Source: Incurvaria masculella
Lineage: Eukaryota > Arthropoda > Insecta > Lepidoptera > Incurvariidae
Assembly: GCA_946894095.1 (NCBI GenBank)
Contig: OX335665.1
Location: 9,744,001 to 9,808,000, forward strand
Length of the DNA: 64,000 nt
Direction: 5' to 3'
Shown here: piece after piece, positions 54,052 to 64,000 of the stretch
How the letters are laid out: the number at the start of each line of letters is the position of its first letter
How positions within the stretch are numbered: the stretch's first letter is position 1
Position numbers and translations under genes: made by a program
Notes under the pieces: generated by a model
Seen by the model: the letters and a program-made list of their open reading frames with translations, nothing else
The model's database searches: none
What the model was told of the DNA's origin: nothing

Positions 54052-56104
54052 CAATAGTAAATGGTGTGGTGTCGTAGGCTGATAGTCAGTTTAGTATTAG
54101 CTAACCATGTCGTTACAATAGTAAATGGTGTGGTGTCGTAGGCTGATAGTCAGTTTAGTATTAGCTAACCATGTCGTTACAATAGTAAATGGTGTGGTGT
54201 CGTAGGCTGATAGTCAGTTTAGTATTAGCTAACCATGTCGTTATAATAGTAAATGGTGTGGTGTCGTAGGCTGATAAGTCAGTTTAGTATTAGCTAACCA
54301 TGTCGTTACAATAGTAAATGGTGTGGTGTCGTAGGCTGATTGTCAGTTTAGTATTAGCTAACCATGTCGTTACAATAGTAAACGGTGTGGTGTCGTAGGC
54401 TGATAGTCAGTTTAGTATTAGCTAACCATGTCGTTACAATAGTAAATGGTGTGGTGTCGTAGGCGGATAGTCAGTTTAGTATTAGCTAACCATGTCGTTA
54501 CAATAGTAAATGGTGTGGTGTCGTAGGCTGATAGTCAGTTTAGTATTAGCTAACCATGTCGTTACAATAGTAAATGGTGTGGTGTCGTAGGCTGATAGTC
54601 AGTTTAGTATCAGCTAACCATGTCGTTACAATAGTAAATGGTGTGGTGTCGTAGGCGGATAGTCAGTTTAGTATTAGCTAACCATGTCGTTACAATAGTA
54701 AATGGTCTGGTGTCGTAAGCTGATAGTCAGTTTAGTATTATCTAACCATGTCGTTACAATAGTAAATGGTGTGGTGTTGTAGGCTGATAGTCAGTTTAGT
54801 ATTAGCTAACCATGTCGTTACAATAGTAAATGGTGTGGTGTCGTAGGCTGATAGTCAGTTTAGTATTAGCTAACCAGGTCGTTACAATAGTAAGTAAATG
54901 GTGTGGTGTCGTAGGCTGATAGTCAGTTTAGTATTAGCTAACCATGTCGTTACAATAGTAAATGGTGTGGTGTCGTAGGCTGATAGTCAGTTTAGTATTA
55001 GCTACCCATGTCGTTACAATAGTAAACGGTGTGGTGTCGTAGGCTGATAGTCAGTTTAGTATTAGCTAACCATGTCGTTACAATAGTAAATGGTGTGGTG
55101 TCGTAGGCGGATAGTCAGTTTAGTATTAGCTAACCATGTCGTTACAATAGTAAATGGTGTGGTGTCGTAGGCTGATAGTCAGTTTAGTATTAGCTAACCA
55201 TGTCGTTACAATAGTAAATGGTGTGGTGTCGTAGGCTGATAGTCAGTTTAGTATTAGCTAACCATGTCGTTACAATAGTAAATGGTGTGGTGTCGTAGGC
55301 TGATAGTCAGTTTAGTATTAGCTAACCATGTCGTTACAATAGTAAATGGTGTGGTGTCGTAGGCTGATAGTCAGTTTAGTATCAGCTAACCATGTCGTTA
55401 CAATAGTAAATGGTGTGGTGTCGTAGGCGGATAGTCAGTTTAGTATTAGCTAACCATGTCGTTACAATAGTAAATGGTGTGGTGTCGTAAGCTGATAGTC
55501 AGTTTAGTATTATCTAACCATGTCGTTACAATAGTAAATGGTGTGGTGTTGTAGGCTGATAGTCAGTTTAGTATTAGCTAACCATGTCGTTACAATAGTA
55601 AATGGTGTGGTGTCGTAGGCTGATAGTCAGTTTAGTATTAGCTAACCAGGTCGTTACAATAGTAAGTAAATGGTGTGGTGTCGTAGGCTGATAGTCAGTT
55701 TAGTATTAGCTAACCATGTCGTTACAATAGTAAATGGTGTGGTGTCGTAGGCTGATAGTCAGTTTAGTATTAGCTACCCATGTCGTTACAATAGTAAACG
55801 GTGTGGTGTCGTAGGCTGATAGTCAGTTTAGTATTAGCTAACCATGTCGTTACAATAGTAAATGGTGTGGTGTCGTAGGCGGATAGTCAGTTTAGTATTA
55901 GCTAACCATGTCGTTACAATAGTAAATGGTGTGGTGTCGTAGGCTGATAGTCAGTTTAGTATTAGCTAACCATGTCGTTACAATAGTAAATGGTGTGGTG
56001 TCGTAGGCTGATAGTCAGTTTAGTATTAGCTAACCATGTCGTTACAATAGTAAATGGTGTGGTGTCGTAGGCTGATAGTCAGTTTAGTATTAGCTAACCA
56101 GATC
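54052..56104. repeat. 64-bp minisatellite, about 32 copies, with 772-bp higher-order repeat
   Basis: The unit reads AATAGTAAATGGTGTGGTGT, then CGTAGGCTGATAGTCAG and TTTAGTATTAGCTAACC, then ATGTCGTTAC. Marked variants recur 772 bp apart: the 4-bp insertion TAAGTAAATG at 54891 and 55663, GCTACCCATG at 55001 and 55773, CAGCTAACC at 54611 and 55383. A block of 12 units, one of them 68 bp, has therefore been duplicated. Stops occur in all frames. Confidence 0.95.
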
Positions 56105-57024
56105 GTTAAAAAAAAAAAACATTTTTGAATGAAACAACCGTTTCATCCGATCATGTTTAGGTTAAAAAATAAAAATCAATATATCAATAACAATTTATTG
56201 GAGATCAGTAAATGAGATTACAAGTCTCAAGCTGCTAAGAATGAGAAATTTCCAGCAACAATATCATTCATTCCGCAGTAATTTCAATTTAACTCTCAAT
56301 TTAAGTTGTCTGCTGGTAGTCTGTTGATAACACTGCCCTCTTACCATCGACCTTGCGACACCATACATCTCTTGCATGCAGCACTTAGATCTATCGTATC
56401 ATTTGTGATGATATATGTACATATGTAAGTACAATGGCTTTGGCTCGTTTGTTGCAACCTATGGAACCAAAAGCCCTGTCACATATTTAATATTTCATTA
56501 CCATCCGATCTCTGCTTTAAATAAAAACTTTCTATACGAGTTACTCAAGGCAAGTGCTTCCAAGTTGCTCTGTAGCAACGATAGCCATTTAACCGATGTT
56601 TTTTTCATGTGTAAATGTCATCACTATTTCCATAAACATGGAGAAAAAATTTAACATTCGTTAAATTAAAATATTTTTTAAGTCTAGTTTTTAGCGAGAC
56701 AACCTTTATACGCAATGCATAGGTGATTGTTAAGGAAACATCAATATTCTAGATTCGAACAATTAGGGACCTTTGACATCTTGCTAGGCATCATGCCAAA
56801 CGCACGGTTCTGTCTCCGTGCTTAACTGCTGAAAAACTATTATTTATTTAAACTAGACGCTTGATTTCCAATGGCGTTGTAAAATTGTATTTGATTTCCG
56901 AGTCTAGGGAAAGGTCCGAAAGTTCTAATTTATTGCGCTCTTTATTAACTTTGGATGTGGATCTAAACATATCAAAATTATATTACAGAACCCAACGGTA
57001 AATAATGCACATTTGACGATGGAA
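56105..57024. other. Non-coding AT-rich stretch
   Basis: No recognisable coding or repeat feature. Confidence 0.4.
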
Positions 57025-57140
57025 AGAGATAGTCGGTTAGTTTTGGCTTTGTAGAGCGTCGTCGCTGTCACATGCTGTCACTTAGTACCTGTGTACTGCG
57101 TGCGAGAGAGATGACAAAGCCGAAACTAGTCGATTGTCTC
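57025..57140. mobile_element. Small inverted-repeat element
   Basis: AGATAGTCGGTTAGTTTTGG with CTTTGT after it (57028-57052) is mirrored by ACAAAGCCGAAACTAGTCGA (57114-57133) with a few mismatches. No ORF. Confidence 0.5.
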
Positions 57141-58920
57141 CTTCCGGCGTCCCATGTGCATTCTTTTCTGATCGAGCGAATATTCATGACTCAATTGCTG
57201 GGTACCTTGATAGCGACTACTCCCACGAGGGAGCCACATACGGCGTCTGTCACGATCATACTTTAGTATTCATGAATAACTTCGACTAGGTATACCTTAA
57301 TCCTAATTATATTATAAATAAACATGTCAACGTTAAAAAGCGAACAATTTTACAAAAGTTACATCAGTATGACTAGTATTAGAAAATCACTATAAGCTTC
57401 TCACTATCTAATATATGTAGTTGGTGAACAATCTAGTTTGCAATTCTAACAAGGTGAACTTATTTTAAACACGTAACATGATAACCTGAGATTCCTTACC
57501 TCAACATACCTTTCTCTAAAGATATAACAGCCGGAGAAATCACTAATACGATAACATTTTTGATAACAAAAAAAATACAATGAAAAGAGTATCGCTAGTA
57601 CCAACAAGTACTCGCCAAGCTGGCCTTCCAGTGAGACTATGCATCTTCGACTAATGTCAAGATAGAAAATTTTAAATGCTGATTTAAATCTTATTGCTGA
57701 TGTCATTTTTCGCACAAACATATTACGTAACTACGGATTTACATAAGATGAGTGACGGATAATCACTTTTACTAGTGTAGCTTGGAGAGTCCTTGGCAAA
57801 CTACATAAAAGACAAGCTGCAAGAATAATCATTTTGGTGTGTGTTTATGTAATATCTTCTAATGAATAGAGTCCCACATACGTTATTTTGCGCCTGGCTG
57901 AGGGCACCACTGTCGTTTAAGAGTTACCACATGAAAAAAAATTACCCCATTAATCGGGAATATATTTACAGCCTGCTGTAAGAAAAAAATTTGAGGAAAT
58001 GAAAATTACTATTTTAGGTAAATAATATTATTCAAAATATAAAGAAAATTTTATCTTTCATCATTTTAATAAAAAAAATTGGTGTTGTAGAAGTCAGGTT
58101 ACTTACTACCGCTAGTTTCGTTTTTTTGAATTATATGAAGAAAATAAATCCCAACGTCAATCCCGGAGGTTATACCTCTGTCAAACGATATTTTTTTCCA
58201 TCGAATTTAGATTAGACTTTATACAGTATTTTTTTTATTTTGTTATAATATAACAAGGAGTTTTCGAGTACAACTCGTGATGGTATCAAACCACAACTAC
58301 TACTACCCTTCCGGAAAAACGGCGTATGGGTATGTATGTATGTATGTATGTAAGTATGGCTAACCTAAACCACAAACAAATCTTCACAAACTAATAATTA
58401 CTTAACAAAAAAATACCCTCAGCTTAAAATAAATAAGCAGTGGGTAACTTGCATTGTTAGAGTGGCAACACGTTCCCGTACCGCGAAGATGACAGTGCAA
58501 GATGGCGACTGTTTAGTTCCGATTTTGGCCACTCTATGAAGAGATAGCAGAAAAGAAAGTAGCGGTAGAGAAAAAAATGGTACAGAAAGTTTTTGTGACC
58601 CAGTTAGAGACTGAGGCTCTACTCTGTTCTAATCTTTTAATTACAGGAAGAAAACGAGGCGAAATGTCGAAAGTATTAACTCGGTTAGCCTAAATGCCAT
58701 TTCTTGTCTTTATTTTTTTTCATGTTTGGTGCAGTATGCAGCTCCCAGCTCGAACACAACTTAGTCTTGATTCGAATTGCACTAAAATTCCCAAAAATCA
58801 TCATTTGTCTTCCCTTTTTTCAATGGTACAGATAGATATACTGCATGCATGTCCATATCACTTAGCAATTTTATTAATATAATTTAGGAAAGTTTGGTCG
58901 AAGAGACCTGAACAAAAAAC
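57141..58920. other. Non-coding AT-rich stretch
   Basis: A (GTAT)n run lies at 58328-58356. No host exon was recognised. Confidence 0.4.
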
Positions 58921-59209
58921 AAATTTAACAAAAAAAAATAACCGACTTCAAAGGAAAAGCACTAAAAAGTAAAAAATAATTTTCATTTTTGTAGTTACGA
59001 TTTCTGTTATTTTTTGAGTCGGTGTCAGCCAAGGTTAGGTTAGGTTAGGTTAGGTTAGGTTCTCTTGATTGGCGCAGCGCGTGCCCGGCTGACGCCGACT
59101 CAAAAAATAACAGAAATCGTAACTTACAACTAACTCTATACGTATATAAAATTATTTTTTACTTTTTAGTGCTTTTCCTTTGAAGTCGGTTATTTTTTTT
59201 GTTAAATTT
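58921..59209. mobile_element. Foldback MITE with telomere-type (GGTTA)n in its loop
   Basis: The left arm (58921-59030) and right arm (59087-59209) are inverted complements. Shared phrases are AAATTTAACAAAAAAAA, AACCGACTTCAAAGGAAAAG, CACTAAAAAGTAAAAAATAA and CTGTTATTTTTTGAGTCGG. The 56-bp loop contains five GGTTA units at 59033-59061. No coding capacity. Confidence 0.85.
59033..59061. repeat. Interstitial (TTAGG)n telomere-type repeat
   Basis: GGTTA is repeated five times plus GGTT, the arthropod telomere motif, within the loop of the surrounding MITE. It is too short and too embedded to be a telomere end. Confidence 0.9.
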
Positions 59210-59219
59210 GTTTTTTTAT

Positions 59220-59575
59220 TTGTTTATTTTTAGTGAATCTGAAGTAAATTTACTAATTTGTTCACGTCCTTTCCAATAAAAAAAGAATCACTGAAATCGG
59301 TTGGCATTATATTGAGTTATTCGTCGATTTGTCGCGCACATCTTAATACAAATTTAAGATTTTTATGATTTTCTCACGGATATCATTGTCAGAACTTAAC
59401 CAAATTAAAATGGGACCACGTGGCAAGCACTAGCTATCATTTAAAAAAATAATCATCAAAATCGGTTCACCCAGGCAAAAGTTATGAGGTAACAAACATA
59501 AAAAAAAACAAAAAAACAAAAAAAAAACATACAGACGAATTGATAACCTCCACCTTTTTTGAAGTCGGTTTAAAA
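59220..59575. repeat. Interspersed repeat related to 150-362
   Basis: It shares AAAATCGGTTCA, GACGAATTGATAACCTCC and GAAGTCGGTTTA with the block at the left edge of the window, in the same order. Confidence 0.5.
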
Positions 59576-59601
59576 TAATAATAATAGACCAAGGTCTATT
59601 G

Positions 59602-59897
59602 AAAAAAACCGGCCAAGTGCGAGTCGGACTCGCTCACGAAGGATTCCGTACCATCGTACAAGATTTAACCCAAAAAAATCACGTTTTTTGTATGGGACCC
59701 CCTTGAATTTTTTTATTTTTTTATTTTACCTATTTGTTGTTATAGCGTCAAAAGAAATACACACTCTGTGAAAATTTCAGCTGCCTACCTATTACGGTTA
59801 ATGAGATACAGCCCTGTGACAGACGGACGGACGGACGGACAGCGGAGGCTTAGTAATAGGGTTCCGTTTTCACCATTTGGGTACGGAACCCTAAAAA
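59602..59897 (+). repeat. Interspersed repeat family X, copy 7
   Basis: A complete copy, from ACCGGCCAAGTGCGAGTCGG to GGGTACGGAACCCTAAAAA, with four GGAC units. Confidence 0.75.
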
Positions 59898-60878
59898 GCC
59901 TTCCTCGAGCTTTCGTGAATAACAATAATAAACTTCATATAGTACTAGGAGTTAATTTTAAACAACAATATAGTCTAAAACTAGATAAGGCAGCATGTTT
60001 ATAGGCTGTATAGATAAAAATGTTGCAGTTCCTATTTTAAATAATTTTCTAAACAATATAGGCAAATCCATAGACAAAGCATGCGCGCGCAGCGCGCATT
60101 TTTATGGGTAAATCAATATCAAGATCTGCTTCAATAAAAAAATGTTTGCCAAAGTACATATGTCTAAGAAGCGAGAGAATGGTCGTACTGCATGGCGCTA
60201 TCCCGATATACGCCTCTGAAACAGTGTAATTTCATGCATTAAATAACACATCTGTTTTCTATTTTCATCTATTTTTGTATGTGAATACAGTGGAGTCTCA
60301 CTAATCCAGCACTTCAGTACATCGGCATTTCCAGTAGTCTAGTAACGGCACCCTGCGTTAGTTACGCGAGAGTTACAAAAGTGGTCTAAAATCCGTCACG
60401 TTGTTTACCAACTCTCCCTTTGACGATAAGAGTTGATTCTGGCTTGTGTACTCTGGCGGTCACTCCGATTGTACTCGTATCGTGGAAACCGTGCCTCAGA
60501 GTTCACTCTGAGTCAGTTCAGAGTGTGTGCAATCATAGTGGACTGGGACCGTGCTCAACTTGTTCGAGTGGACTATTATAAGAGAGACATAACCTCACTT
60601 TTTTCAGTACTACACTGTTTGAAATATTTGTGTTTTTTTTTTATATATTTCATGGTCTTGTGTATTTATAGCGCAGGACTTTTAGTTTTGTCGAACTATA
60701 TGTATAAATCGGAAGAAGGGCTTTGGAACATAATATTGAAGAATTACAGAAACAAAGAAAGTCAGTTTTACAGAAAAAAGCTTTTTCCTGTCAATTTCTT
60801 TAGATTACATAAGAGTGAACTATGAAACGTGTAAACGATGGATGGATAGAGGATAGAGGCTACTCTGTCATACACACT
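59898..60878. other. Stretch with one unrecognised 130-codon ORF
   Basis: 60433-60825 on the plus strand is open for 130 codons (MILACVLWRSLRLYSYRG...). A hydrophobic segment of about 25 residues near residues 65-90 could span a membrane. No family is recognised, the composition is like the AT-rich surroundings, and there is no splice or promoter support, so it may be chance. A GCGCGC hairpin lies near 60085. Confidence 0.25.
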
Positions 60879-60985
60879 TAGCCCCGGTTGCACGTACCGT
60901 CCTGCACGTCAACATCACCGTCAACGTAAGATTAAACACTGATCAGTCAAAAGGACATCGCAAATTTTGTATGGGCTGGAAAATC
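60879..60985. mobile_element. Left end of a foldback element, possibly separated from its body
   Basis: TAGCCCCGGTTGCACGTACC and GTCAACATCACCGTCAACGT match the terminus at 62720. The body of a copy lacking this end lies at 62070-62700. About 1.1 kb of unrelated DNA between them may be a later insertion. Confidence 0.55.
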
Positions 60986-62069
60986 GTCACTAATTTAAGA
61001 GTTTTTGGATCGAACTACCATAGTTAAATTGTTTTGACTAAGGTGAATCCAAATTGATACATTTCAGACACTGTAAACTCATAGAAACGTCAGCAGATGC
61101 ATCTAAAGTCGCAGGGATGCATTTACTGAAGCGATTACTATTTTCGCAATTAGAACAAGAGTCTTGTTTACTGCAGCGCGCTGGGTGTCGCTTCCTGAGC
61201 CAGAGGTTCGTGGTTCGAGCCGCGCATCGCGTTCCATTATTTTTATGTTATAATCGGTTGCAGGTTATTCTTAGATTTTCTAGCTCATTTTAGTGGGCAC
61301 ACCACCATAGAAAGTTATTCTGAAGAATAAAATAAGCATATTGCTAGTTCAAGCACTTCGTATAGAAGATACATGAAATAGTATGTGAACTGAGATATTT
61401 ATTTGAGATTAGAGAAAAAAAATGGTAATTTGCTTATCTTGCCTCCAGAATGCGCAGTGTTGTGTGTATTCAATAGTTGGGAAAAACTTACGGAAACATT
61501 TTGGTGTCTCGGCACAAAATACTCATTTGGTTTTATTGACGGCTGTGTCTAGATTTCGAAATATATGAATTCGATTTTTTGCCTAAAAAGATATGCGGTC
61601 AACTATCTAAAAAGCAAAAAAAGTGGTAATTCGAGAGAAATGTGCAATTCAAGAAAACAAACACAACATATTATCACTATTATGCAATAGATGGCGCTGC
61701 GCATCGGATTATTATTTTAGCAAAAAAATTTTGTGTATCAATGTATTTATGAAAATAAAAATTATGGTACGGGTATTGGCACAATATACCTAATTGAAAA
61801 AAGAATTATAGTAAGAAATGACGAACATTTATATTATCGTAAATTGCTTAAATATCTGATAACAGATGGCTCTACTTTTTCTGCAAGGGAACTATTTGTT
61901 CAACGTCTGTTTAGATCGAATTATATTTGCTGGAGTTCTCATGAAAGTTGAAATATTTGAATATTCTAATCATTAGTAATAATTATCGATGGTTTCGAAC
62001 ACTATCGAGCACATTTCTGTTATACCAAAAAAGTCACTGGAGCTCCGGTTGCATATCTCCTTTGCGTTG
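60986..62069. other. Unassigned stretch
   Basis: 61174-61228 contains GTGGTTCGAGCC, a box-B-like phrase with a pairing T-arm, but no matching box A, so no tRNA is called. No coding feature was recognised. Confidence 0.35.
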
Positions 62070-62700
62070 CACGAAACTTAAACATTACTTTGATCGCTGA
62101 TGTTAACCGCTAATCGTAATCACTCCGGACCCATTGATCACCGTCAAAATCACGATCAAATAATAATTCAAAGTGTCAAAAGTCCTAATTTTTACATTTT
62201 TGCAGTTTTATTGGACCTTAAATAATAGGCAAACGTCGCCATTAATGGAATACAATGCTTTGTTTTTAGCCTGGCACTCGGTTCCACGGATTAAAAATAT
62301 CGGCGCCAAATCTATGTAATCTATGGTGCTACCAACAGCTGATAGCAAGCCGACATATTGGGCGCTAGTAGCGCCACCCCGCGGCTCCAAGAGCAACTGT
62401 TTTGTTTGTTAGTACGAATGATTGACGCTAGATGGTGCTACAATTGTGTCTGTCTCTTTCTGATAATATACTGTGGAAAAAGGACAGTACTATGTCAGCT
62501 CAGGCGGTGCTGAGAGTTGCCATACAGCAAACATTTTTGCCGATTGTTTCGAGGGACTATTTGTGGTCTGACGGCTGGCAAGCTAACTTTGACGAAAATA
62601 TGTTACGTGCAACTCAAATTCATATGATGGGCGATTAGCTGTCACATCATCGTCAAATGTAATCAGTAACGGATAACATTTTCGAGGCGTCGTGCACTCG
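62070..62700. mobile_element. Foldback-family copy A (direct repeat of 62793-63449)
   Basis: It runs from GTTGCACGAAACTTAAACAT to TCGTGCACTCG and lines up with 62793-63449 almost base for base, with scattered substitutions and small indels. Both contain TAGCGCCACCCCGCGGCTCC and TTTCGAGGGACTATTTGTGG. Confidence 0.8.
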
Positions 62701-62719
62701 ACCCTTAAAAGGCAACTCT

Positions 62720-63887
62720 TAGCCCCGGTTGCACGTACCGTCTTGCTCGTCAACATCACCGTCAACGTATGATTAAGGCCTGATCAGGCAAATTTTGTGT
62801 TGCACGAAACTTAAACATTACGTTGACCGCTGATGTTAACCGCTAATCGTAAACACTCCGGACCCATTGATCACCGTCAAAATCACGATCAAACTATAAT
62901 TCAAAGTATCAAAAGTTACTATTTTTATATTATTGTAGTCTTATTGGACCTTAAATAATAGGCAAACGTCGCCATTAATGGAATGCAATGCTTTGTTTTT
63001 CATAATTATTAGCCTGGCACTCGGTTCCACAGATTAAAAATTTCGGCGCCAAATCTATGTAATCTGTGGTGCTACCAACAGCTGATAGCAAGCCGACATA
63101 TTGGGCGCTAGTAGCGCCACCCCGCGGCTCCAGGAGCAACTGTTTTGTTTGTTAGTACGAATGGTTGACGCTAGATGGTGCTTCAAATGTGCCTGTCCCT
63201 TTCTGTTTATGTACTGTGAGAGAAGGGCAGTACTATGTCAGCTCAGGCGGTGCTAAGAGTTGCCATACAGCAAACATTTTTGCCGATTGTTTCGAGGGAC
63301 TATTTGTGGTCTGACTCCTGGCAAGCTAACTTTGACGAAAAATGTTACGTGCAACGCAATTTCATATGATGGGCGATTAGCCGTCACATCATCGTCAAAT
63401 GTAATCAGTAACGGATAACATTTTACGAAGCGTCGTGCACTCGGGCCTTAGGCCAAGTGAAACAGTTGCTCTTGGAGCCGCGGGGTGGCGCTACTAGCGC
63501 CCAATATGTCGGCTTGCTATCAGCTGTTGGTAGCACCACAGATTACATAGATATGGCGCAGAAATTTTTAATCTGTGGAACCGAGTGCCAGGCTAATAAT
63601 TATGAAAAACAAAGCATTGCATTCCATTAATGGCGACGTTTGCCTCTCATTTTAAGGTCCAATAAGACTACAATAATATAAAAATAATAACTTATGATAC
63701 TTTGAATTATTATCTGATCGTGATTTTGACGGTGATGGATGGGTCGGGAGTGTTTACGATTAGCGGTTAACATCAGCGATCAACGTAATGTTTAAGTTTC
63801 GTGCAACGCAAATTTTGACTGATCTGTCTTTAATCATACGTTGACGGTGATGTTGACGTGCAGGACGGTACGTGCAACCGGGGCTTA
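62720..63887. mobile_element. Foldback DNA element with about 420-bp inverted arms
   Basis: The left arm (62721-63145) and right arm (63470-63887) are inverted complements. The ends read AGCCCCGGTTGCACGTACCG and its complement, bounded by TA. The 324-bp centre repeats sequence of copy A. No transposase frame is present. A decayed relative lies at 1655-1900. Confidence 0.82.
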
Positions 63888-64000
63888 AAGTCAGAACGCG
63901 GCTTTGGCTAATTAGTGAGTATATATACCAACTTAAGAGCCCCTAAGTCACACCAACCCGGTACCATCATAATTCCACTAGAAACTTCTTAATGTTTAGT

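Noticed and set aside
54052..56104. CRISPR-like array
   Set aside because: The 64-bp units are contiguous with no variable spacers, and the DNA is eukaryotic. It is an ordinary minisatellite.
60433..60825. 130-codon ORF with a hydrophobic segment
   Set aside because: There is no family motif, splice context or repeat relationship. It is mentioned only as an unassigned ORF.
61174..61228. tRNA-like segment with GTGGTTCGAGCC
   Set aside because: The T-arm can pair, but no box A and no acceptor stem fit, so neither a tRNA nor a SINE head is called.

Overview
The window is eukaryotic nuclear DNA, almost certainly from an insect and most likely a moth or butterfly (Lepidoptera). The grounds are GT-AG introns, Jockey-type, RTE-type and Penelope-like retroelements, a tRNA-derived SINE, many short inverted-repeat elements, a short run of the arthropod telomere motif (TTAGG)n, and AT-rich spacers broken by GC-rich coding exons. 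There is no operon, CRISPR array or prokaryotic gene. Everything was read by eye, so family names come from motif recognition and not from database searches.

Two host genes can be supported. On the minus strand, 25187-24911 is the first coding exon of an AHCYL/IRBIT-type (S-adenosylhomocysteine hydrolase-like) gene. On the plus strand, eight exons between 27857 and 47759 join in one open frame of 698 codons. The encoded protein has a charged, low-complexity N-terminus, a helical MIF4G-like middle and a Pro/Arg-rich C-terminus, and is probably a translation-initiation adaptor of the CTIF/Mextli kind. The two genes diverge from an AT-rich 2.7 kb spacer.

The most striking feature is in intron 6 of the second gene. 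From 33242 to 42134 about 115 tandem copies of a 76-bp unit occupy 8.9 kb. Each unit is the last 60 bp of exon 6 (20 codons, phase 0) plus the first 16 bp after the donor, and those 16 bp begin GT and end AG. The array is therefore a chain of potential mini-exons that keep frame. It has no stop codon in any of the three forward frames and shows higher-order duplications of about 3,004 bp.

Layout. 1-2095: interspersed repeats and decayed inverted-repeat elements. 2096-7370: a full-length Jockey-clade retrotransposon with two intact ORFs, inserted in a small inverted-repeat element. 7431-20596: non-coding DNA with retroelement remnants and several foldback elements. 20597-22638: two Penelope-like fragments with GIY-YIG nuclease domains forming a large palindrome. 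22639-27856: minisatellite, AHCYL exon 1 and AT-rich spacer. 27857-47759: the MIF4G-like gene, whose introns hold the giant array, an ORF1-only RTE-like element and SINE copies. 47760-54051: 3' flank, a 50-bp minisatellite and the C-terminal part of a retrotransposon with a restriction-like nuclease. 54052-56104: a 64-bp minisatellite with 772-bp higher-order repeats. 56105-64000: foldback elements, one with (GGTTA)n in its loop, and a complex of direct and inverted copies of one foldback family at the right edge.
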